Source: Bacteroidota bacterium (GTDB lineage: Bacteria; Bacteroidota; Bacteroidia; Chitinophagales; Saprospiraceae). Taken from it: a stretch of 19,852 nucleotides of DNA. The notes beneath the pieces were generated by a model that did not search any database, was not told the DNA's origin, and worked only from the letters and a program-made list of their open reading frames with translations. The stretch spans positions 1-19,852 of the forward strand of contig QQUB01000010.1 in the NCBI GenBank assembly GCA_008501835.1, read 5' to 3'. How positions within the stretch are numbered: the first letter of the stretch is position 1; the number at the start of each line of letters is the position of its first letter. The translations under genes and the position numbers were made by a program. This document shows, one piece after another, positions 15,234-19,852 of this stretch.

Positions 15234-16019
15234 TCAGGCATAAGGTTTCAACCGGTAGCCTTTGTGTTTTAATCCCCGGATTACTCCTTTTTCACCCCAA
15301 AGGTGTCCTGCCCCAACTGCTGCAAAAAGGGTTTCATGCTCCTGGATAAGAGCATCAATGCGGTTGATCATTATCGTGTTTCTCTGATAAACCATCTCCT
15401 CTTTATTGTGGGTTCCTTTAAGGGCAGCTTTGTGAAGTTGCCGGAGATCACCCCTGGCATAAAAATCCAATAAACGCATCAGTTTTTTTCTAGTAGCCGA
15501 GTAGTTTTTGGACAATTGTTTCAGATGGTCCAGGTGTTCTTTTAAAGGGATCTGATGGAAAACGGCAATTTGTTCTTCAAAAGTTTCTATGCCATGCAGG
15601 GATTTTTCCCCGGAGCGAGCATGCTTCCATAATCTGTCATCCAGAAATTCCGGCATTTCACTGGCCATCATTGCATCTGAGATAAATTTGGAAATGATCA
15701 TAGGATGTAAGGGAGCCAAACGATCTAATTCGATACCCAATGCTTTTTTGAGGATCTTCTTTAACTTTTGATATTGTTTGGAAGGAAGGAGGTGAAAAAG
15801 CGGAGGAACCGGGGGTGTACTGAACATCCCGGTTCCTCCGTTATTTATTTCATCTAAATTGAGTTCTGTGGCAAAAGCATTACAAGCATCAATTTTTTGG
15901 AACAAAATGTCCAGTAAACCGAATGCTTTGGCATCTTTAATATGCATGGTCCCGAACAACCAGGAATCACCTGAGTAATCGGATTCGATCCGCCACAGCA
16001 GACAATCTTTCTTTTTCAA
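15234..16019 (-). CDS. TraB/GumN family protein
   Basis: 261 residues. Family motifs are present: WLFGTMH (20-26), the Glu of ATELNL (Glu52), LHGIETFEEQ (141-150), a later YQRN segment (211-214) and VGAGHLWGEKGVI (235-247). The TraB/PrgY/GumN fold is related to the Tiki metalloproteases, with the GTMH/GAGH His and Glu residues as putative metal ligands, so a peptidase role is possible but unproven. No signal peptide is seen, unlike many GumN members. The start is TTG, 7 bases after the stop of the Lrp-family gene, so the two are co-transcribed and probably coupled. The region 60-74 (GGTGMFSTPPVPP) is encoded by a perfect inverted repeat and looks like an insertion. Confidence 0.82.
   Translation of the reverse strand: MKKKDCLLWRIESDYSGDSWLFGTMHIKDAKAFGLLDILFQKIDACNAFATELNLDEINNGGTGMFSTPPVPPLFHLLPSKQYQKLKKILKKALGIELDRLAPLHPMIISKFISDAMMASEMPEFLDDRLWKHARSGEKSLHGIETFEEQIAVFHQIPLKEHLDHLKQLSKNYSATRKKLMRLLDFYARGDLRQLHKAALKGTHNKEEMVYQRNTIMINRIDALIQEHETLFAAVGAGHLWGEKGVIRGLKHKGYRLKPYA
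15796..15840 (-). other. Perfect 13-bp inverted repeat with T tract inside the TraB-like gene
   Basis: cggaggaaccggg (15801-15813) is the exact reverse complement of cccggttcctccg (15828-15840), with a 14-base spacer. On the coding (minus) strand the stem is followed by CTTTTT (ending 15796), as in an intrinsic terminator. The upstream arm contains GGAGG followed 7 bases later by an in-frame ATG. Whether it acts in the RNA is not known. Confidence 0.65.
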
Positions 16020-16026
16020 ATTTTCT

Positions 16027-16500
16027 TTATTCGTACTTGTATGGCAGCAGTTTACTGTTCTTAACAGTGGAAAGTGTCATCAAAGTTTTCAAGCGCTCAA
16101 TTTCCTCGATCTGTGAAAGTGTTTTGAAAAGAAGTTTTTCGTAAGTCGGTATATCAGCACAAATGATTTTGATCAGGAAATCAGCCTCACCTGTGATAAT
16201 ATAACATTCTGTAATTTCATCGATTTCCTTAATTTTTTCAAGGAAATGATTCAAGGCATTTTCTTTTTGCCATGCAAGAGAAACCAGCACGAAGGTCATC
16301 ACGCTCAAACCGATGCTGTTTGGGTTTACAACGGCATGATAGCTGTCGATTACACCTGATTGTTCAAGTTTTCTCACACGTTCCAATGTTGGGGCAGGAG
16401 ACAAACCGATTTTCTTGGAAAGATCCAGGTTGGTTATCTTGCTGCTCTCCTGGAGAATCTTAAGTATTCTGAGATCAGTCTCGTCTAATTTGTGGCTCAT
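16027..16500 (-). CDS. Lrp/AsnC family transcriptional regulator
   Basis: 157 residues. An N-terminal AsnC-type winged helix-turn-helix (about 4-62) has the typical LDETDLRILKILQE, TNLDLSKKIGLSPAPTLERV and LEQSGVIDSYHAVVN. A RAM ligand-binding and oligomerisation domain follows (about 66-145) with the GEADFLIKI signature (103-111). Length is normal. Such regulators respond to amino acids or related small molecules and often control themselves and a neighbouring gene. Here the co-transcribed partner is the TraB-like gene, and the acyl-CoA synthetase gene starts in the opposite direction 470 bases away; either could be a target. The ligand cannot be told from sequence. Confidence 0.92.
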   Translation of the reverse strand: MSHKLDETDLRILKILQESSKITNLDLSKKIGLSPAPTLERVRKLEQSGVIDSYHAVVNPNSIGLSVMTFVLVSLAWQKENALNHFLEKIKEIDEITECYIITGEADFLIKIICADIPTYEKLLFKTLSQIEEIERLKTLMTLSTVKNSKLLPYKYE

Positions 16501-16533
16501 TTGTCGTAGTTATATCATCAAAAATTTAAGCCC

Positions 16534-16541
16534 GCAAGATA
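16534..16541 (-). promoter_or_regulatory. Possible -7 promoter box of the Lrp-family gene
   Basis: Minus-strand TATCTTGC, 33 bases before the ATG at 16500, resembles TAnnTTTG with one T missing. TTGG occurs about 19 bases further upstream and could be a -33 element. The same TTATCTTGC string precedes the zinc-finger gene at 8551. Confidence 0.3.
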
Positions 16542-16710
16542 ACCGTTAATAAAACAAAAACCAAGCTTTTTAATCAAAAACATCGTATAAATTTCGCATA
16601 CATCTTATTAGAGGTAATCTTTTGCAAGAACATTCGTTATGGCTCGGATGAGTTTTTTTCTGGCACGTCCACTTTAATCAGCGTACAGATTTAGTTTTAA
16701 AATTCGAATT

Positions 16711-16903
16711 GTTCCAATTGTTCAAAGAGTTCCAATTGTTCAAGGGGTTTGAGATGATTATGGTCAGAATTCAATACATTAAGGTAATGGAAAAGTTGCT
16801 AAATGGGATTTCGCCGTTAAATTTTGTACTTGGGATATCCTCGCGAATCATCACGCTAAAATTGAACTCATTGAACAACTTGAACCATTGAAACAACTTG
16901 AAC
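16711..16903. repeat. Imperfect inverted-repeat element, GTTCCAATTGTTCAA family
   Basis: gttccaattgttcaa occurs twice exactly, at 16711-16725 and 16729-16743 (period 18). A diverged reverse complement of the pair lies at 16871-16903: 25 of 33 positions match. The 127 bases between the arms encode nothing I recognise. The element resembles a small non-coding mobile or structural element. Confidence 0.75.
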
Positions 16904-16944
16904 AAACTTCTCCTTCTGTAAACGAAAAAAAGACCAGTAATAAT

Positions 16945-16952
16945 TACCTTTG
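16945..16952 (+). promoter_or_regulatory. -7 promoter box of the acyl-CoA synthetase gene
   Basis: TACCTTTG is an exact match to the Bacteroidota consensus TAnnTTTG and lies 20 bases before the ATG at 16973, giving a very short leader. A -33 TTTG at the usual distance is not evident. Confidence 0.5.
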
Positions 16953-16972
16953 CAGCCATAACAAATAACACA

Positions 16973-19039
16973 ATGATCAACAATCAATTAATAGCTCCTG
17001 AAAGCATCGTCGTAGTAGGGGGAACCAACCATTTGCACAAACCGGGAGGCCGGATTATCGAGAATCTTCTGGATGGAAAATTTAAGGGGAAACTGCATGT
17101 AGTCAACCCCAAAAAAAGAGAAGTCCAGGGAATTGAAGTCACTCCGTCTATCGAAGAATTACCGGATGTTGACCTGGCTATTCTCGCAATACCGGCCAAA
17201 TATTGTCTTGAAACCGTAACCTACCTGGCCAGAAACAAAAACACCAAAGCTTTTATCATCATTTCTGCTGGCTTTGGAGAGGTTCATCCAGAAGGTAAAA
17301 TAGTTGAAAAACAACTGGCAGCGGTCGTCAATGAAACAGGGGGTTGTCTTTTCGGGCCAAACTGTATTGGAGTTATCACCGAAAATTACTCGGGAGTATT
17401 TACCCCGCCGATTCCAGAGTTCCATAAGGACGGATGTGACTTCATCTCAGCTTCAGGTTCAACCGCATTATTTATCATTGAAGCAGGAATCCCCAGAGGT
17501 TTGCGTTTCGCCAATGTTTTTACCGTCGGTAACTCAGCCCATACCAATGTAGAAGATGTGCTGGAATATATGGATGAAACCTTCGATCCTGAGAAGAGCT
17601 CCAAAATAAAATTACTCTACCTCGAGAATATTTCCAATCCGGAAAAGCTCCTCAAACATGCAGTATCTCTAGTGCGAAAAGGTTGTAAGATAGCCGCTAT
17701 TAAATCCGGGGCTACCGATGATGGTAAAAGGGCCACCGCCTCCCACACCGGAGCCATGGCCAATTCAGATGTGGCGGTAAGGGCTCTTTTCCGGAAAGCC
17801 GGAGTTGTTTATTGCAGCAGCCGGGAAGAACTGATTACCGTGGCTTCCATCTTTTCCTACAAAAAACTGGAAGGCAAAAACATCGCCATCATCACCCATG
17901 CAGGAGGATCAGCAGTGATGTTGACTGATGCCTTGTCCAGGGGTGGCCTGAAAGTCCCATTGATTGAAGGGCCTCATGCGGAAGAGCTCAAAACCTACCT
18001 GGCCCCAGGGTCTTCTGTCAGCAACCCAATTGATTTCCTGGCAACAGGGAATGCTGAACAACTAGGGATCATCATCGACTATTGTGAACACCTTTTTGAT
18101 CACATCGATGCCATGATCGTGTTATTCGGTAGTGCCGGACTTTTTGATGTCGAGAATGTATACAAGGTGCTCAATGTGAAGCTGGCAGTCTGTAAAAAAC
18201 CGATTTACCCGATACTGCCATCTCTGATCAATGCAAAAAAAGAGATCCAGTATTTTCTTTCAAAAGGCCATGTGAACTTCCCGGATGAAGTTTCTCTTGG
18301 AAGAGCCTTGACGGAAGTCTACCACACTCCTCCGCCATTTGTGGAAGCGGAGATCAACATAGACATTGATAAAAAGAAAATCCGAACTTTAATCGATGAG
18401 GCTGCACATGGATTCCTTCCTCCCAAGGAGGTAAAAGCCATCCTGGAGGCGGTACATATTAATGTTGCGCAAGAGTATGTGGTGACCACAGAAAAAGAAG
18501 CCCTTAAGGCAATTAAAGCTTTAGGGTTTCCATTGGCTATAAAAGTAGTTGGGCCTGTTCATAAATCGGACCTTGGAGGAGTAGACCTCAATATCTTCAC
18601 AGAAGAAGAAGCTATGAACGCCTATAAGCACATGATGTCTATTGAAGGTGCAACCGGTGTTTTAATACAACCTATGTTAGATGGCGTTGAACTTTTTATT
18701 GGAGCCAAACACGAAACCGCATTTGGACACATTATTTTGTGCGGGATAGGCGGAATTTTTGTGGAAATATTCAAGGATGTCCGTGCCGGTCTTGCTCCAA
18801 TTGACCGGGCTACGGCCAAACGAATGATCCATAAACTCCAGGGTTACCCACTCATCAAAGGTGCTCGTGGGCGTATGGGTGTCAATGAGGAGGTACTCAT
18901 GGATATCATCCAAAGTGTCTCAGCCCTTGTAAAAGTTGCTCCCGAAATTATTGAAATGGATATCAACCCAATTATTGGAAAAGGAGATGATCTGACGGCA
19001 GTAGATGCACGGATAAAAGTGCAGAAAGTTAATGGATAG
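16973..19039 (+). CDS. Acetate/acyl-CoA ligase (ADP-forming), fused alpha and beta subunits
   Basis: 688 residues. In order: CoA-binding Rossmann domain (about 8-135, VVGGTNHLHKPGGR, FGPNCIGV), succinyl-CoA ligase-like domains (about 145-450) and an ATP-grasp domain (about 460-686, FPLAIKVVGP, EMDINPI). The phosphohistidine expected in the alpha part is His258 in ATASHTGAMANSD, and the second relay histidine of ADP-forming synthetases is His530 in HKSDLGGVDL. Both are present, so it should be active. The enzyme interconverts acyl-CoA + ADP + Pi and acid + CoA + ATP, yielding ATP from acetyl-CoA or other acyl-CoAs. No GNAT domain is attached, so it is not a Pat-type acetyltransferase. The stop codon lies within the repeat at 19037-19127. 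Confidence 0.9.
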   Translation: MINNQLIAPESIVVVGGTNHLHKPGGRIIENLLDGKFKGKLHVVNPKKREVQGIEVTPSIEELPDVDLAILAIPAKYCLETVTYLARNKNTKAFIIISAGFGEVHPEGKIVEKQLAAVVNETGGCLFGPNCIGVITENYSGVFTPPIPEFHKDGCDFISASGSTALFIIEAGIPRGLRFANVFTVGNSAHTNVEDVLEYMDETFDPEKSSKIKLLYLENISNPEKLLKHAVSLVRKGCKIAAIKSGATDDGKRATASHTGAMANSDVAVRALFRKAGVVYCSSREELITVASIFSYKKLEGKNIAIITHAGGSAVMLTDALSRGGLKVPLIEGPHAEELKTYLAPGSSVSNPIDFLATGNAEQLGIIIDYCEHLFDHIDAMIVLFGSAGLFDVENVYKVLNVKLAVCKKPIYPILPSLINAKKEIQYFLSKGHVNFPDEVSLGRALTEVYHTPPPFVEAEINIDIDKKKIRTLIDEAAHGFLPPKEVKAILEAVHINVAQEYVVTTEKEALKAIKALGFPLAIKVVGPVHKSDLGGVDLNIFTEEEAMNAYKHMMSIEGATGVLIQPMLDGVELFIGAKHETAFGHIILCGIGGIFVEIFKDVRAGLAPIDRATAKRMIHKLQGYPLIKGARGRMGVNEEVLMDIIQSVSALVKVAPEIIEMDINPIIGKGDDLTAVDARIKVQKVNG

Positions 19040-19127
19040 TCGGCAGTCGATAGTCTTCAGCCCTCAGTCAGGAGTCAATTCGTACTTACATAAAGGACTG
19101 CAGACTGTGGACTGAGAACTGAGTACT
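19037..19127. repeat. Intergenic word repeat with inverted half, AGTC / GACTG family
   Basis: The left half (19037-19075) is built from AGTC-containing words (tagtcggcagtcgatagtc, cagtcaggagtc). The right half (19095-19127) holds reverse-complement words (ggactgcagactgtggactg, agaactgag). The arms are diverged but clearly mirrored. The left end contains the TAG stop codon of the acyl-CoA synthetase gene, so the element abuts the coding sequence without a gap. Confidence 0.7.
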
Positions 19128-19182
19128 AAAACCACAGTTGGAATTCGTTTTTTAGCTTCAAAATCATACTATAAAAACCACA

Positions 19183-19190
19183 TACTTTTG
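19183..19190 (+). promoter_or_regulatory. -7 promoter box of tpiA
   Basis: TACTTTTG is an exact match to TAnnTTTG, 32 bases before the tpiA ATG. It suggests tpiA has its own promoter rather than depending on the gene upstream. No clear -33 element is seen. Confidence 0.5.
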
Positions 19191-19222
19191 TACCTTTCGG
19201 GTCCATTTAAAAACAAGCAAAA

Positions 19223-19852
19223 ATGACAAGAAAACATATCGTTGCAGGTAACTGGAAAATGAACAAAACCTTTGATGAAGGTACTGCATTAGCTAAGGAA
19301 GTAAAAGCACTTGATCGCTCAAAAGATGTTATTACCATTTTAGGAACTCCATTTATTCACCTACAGGCTGTCGCCGAAATTCTCGAGGGGGATGACACCA
19401 TAAAACTGGCCTCTCAGAATTGTCATCCGGAGAAAAGCGGAGCCTATACCGGTGAAGTTTCAATAGATATGCTCAAATCCATTGGTGTGGATTACGTAAT
19501 CATTGGTCACTCTGAGCGTAGAGAATATTTTAAAGAAGACGAAGATTTTCTGGCAAGAAAAGTAAATGCATGCCTTGCCGGTGGTTTAACGCCTATATTC
19601 TGCTGCGGCGAAGCAAAAGATATCCGCGAATCAGGCACTCATGAGGCTTATGTTGCCAAACAATTAAAGGACAGCCTCTTCCACCTTTCTCCGGAAGAGT
19701 TTTCCAAGTTGGTCATCGCCTATGACCCTATTTGGGCTATTGGAACAGGATTGACGGCCTCTTCAGCTCAGGCACAGGATATGCACAAAGCTATCCGCTC
19801 TTTGATTGCAGAAAAATACGGAGCTGAAATCGCAGACGCAACTACCATTCTT
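19223..19852 (+). CDS. tpiA: Triosephosphate isomerase (3' end outside the window)
   Basis: The first 210 residues of about 250 are present. TIM-barrel landmarks: AGNWKMNK (8-15, with Asn10 and Lys12 of the active site), QNCHPEKSGAYTGEVS (65-80), the electrophilic His96 in IIGHSERREYF, CCGE (127-130) and AYDPIWAIGTG (166-176). The last motif normally reads AYEP.WAIGTG, where the Glu is the catalytic base; here codon 168 (19724-19726) is GAC, Asp. Everything else is conventional. The enzyme interconverts dihydroxyacetone phosphate and glyceraldehyde 3-phosphate in glycolysis and gluconeogenesis, in the cytoplasm. It has its own -7 box and follows the acyl-CoA synthetase gene after a 183-base gap holding a word repeat. 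Confidence 0.95.
   Translation, partial: MTRKHIVAGNWKMNKTFDEGTALAKEVKALDRSKDVITILGTPFIHLQAVAEILEGDDTIKLASQNCHPEKSGAYTGEVSIDMLKSIGVDYVIIGHSERREYFKEDEDFLARKVNACLAGGLTPIFCCGEAKDIRESGTHEAYVAKQLKDSLFHLSPEEFSKLVIAYDPIWAIGTGLTASSAQAQDMHKAIRSLIAEKYGAEIADATTIL

Larger units (their letters stand above)
16501..16972. other. Divergent intergenic region between the Lrp-family and acyl-CoA synthetase genes
   Basis: 472 bases, no gene supported. It carries possible promoter boxes for both flanking genes (16534-16541 minus, 16945-16952 plus) and the GTTCCAATTGTTCAA palindromic element (16711-16903) between them. Any binding site of the Lrp-type protein would be expected here, but I cannot pick out one convincingly. 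Confidence 0.5.

Noticed and set aside
14999..15272. Short ORFs on both strands (75 and 80 codons) in the gap downstream of the TraB-like gene
   Set aside because: Their translations (for example FEIRYSLFEIRYS) come from the 21-base-period repeat, which keeps frames open on both strands. They are repeat artefacts.
16709..16983. Short ORFs on both strands upstream of the acyl-CoA synthetase gene
   Set aside because: They read through the GTTCCAATTGTTCAA repeat (FQLFKEFQLFKGF and similar) and have no start context; the promoter of the real gene lies inside them.
16973..19039. Protein lysine acetyltransferase of the Pat type
   Set aside because: Pat enzymes carry a GNAT domain fused to this architecture; none is present here, and both relay histidines of ADP-forming synthetases are intact.
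8116..19127. CRISPR array
   Set aside because: The repeats are short, diverged, mirrored and not separated by unique spacers of constant length; no cas genes are present.

Overview
The window looks like chromosomal DNA of a Bacteroidota bacterium, probably near the Saprospiria/Cytophagia. The signs are TAnnTTTG-type -7 promoter boxes, almost no Shine-Dalgarno sequences, a three-gene sigma/anti-sigma/metal-sensor-like operon of the kind seen in that phylum, WG-repeat and CotH-like secreted proteins, and many short word-repeat elements between genes. Taxonomy is inferred from style only. All genes from 370 to 16500 lie on the minus strand; the last two lie on the plus strand.

Region by region (minus-strand genes are transcribed right to left): 1-80 is the possible tail of a plus-strand gene with a terminator after it. 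370-3041 is an operon of ECF sigma factor, short one-helix anti-sigma-like protein, membrane-anchored Metal_resist/CnrX-like protein and a double DUF1566 lipoprotein. 3110-4644 holds sbcD without sbcC, and a small membrane protein. 4717-8055 is a two-gene molybdenum oxidoreductase unit: a catalytic subunit without a Tat signal, and a fused DmsB-DmsC electron-transfer/membrane-anchor protein. 8162-9588 holds a two-zinc-finger protein and a SAM methyltransferase. 9898-14663 is a block of three exported proteins: a WG-repeat protein and two CotH-like kinases, one of which appears catalytically dead. 15234-16500 is an Lrp/AsnC regulator followed closely by a TraB/GumN-type protein. 16973-19039 is a fused ADP-forming acyl-CoA synthetase, and tpiA runs off the right edge.

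The most unusual signals are: (i) six intergenic elements, each built from its own short repeated word and most with a diverged inverted copy; two of them contain the stop codon of a flanking gene; (ii) a CotH kinase/pseudokinase tandem pair; (iii) Asp where triosephosphate isomerase has its catalytic Glu; (iv) a perfect 13-bp inverted repeat followed by a T tract inside the TraB-like gene; (v) a CnrYXH-like sigma module whose output gene is an operon-borne lipoprotein.
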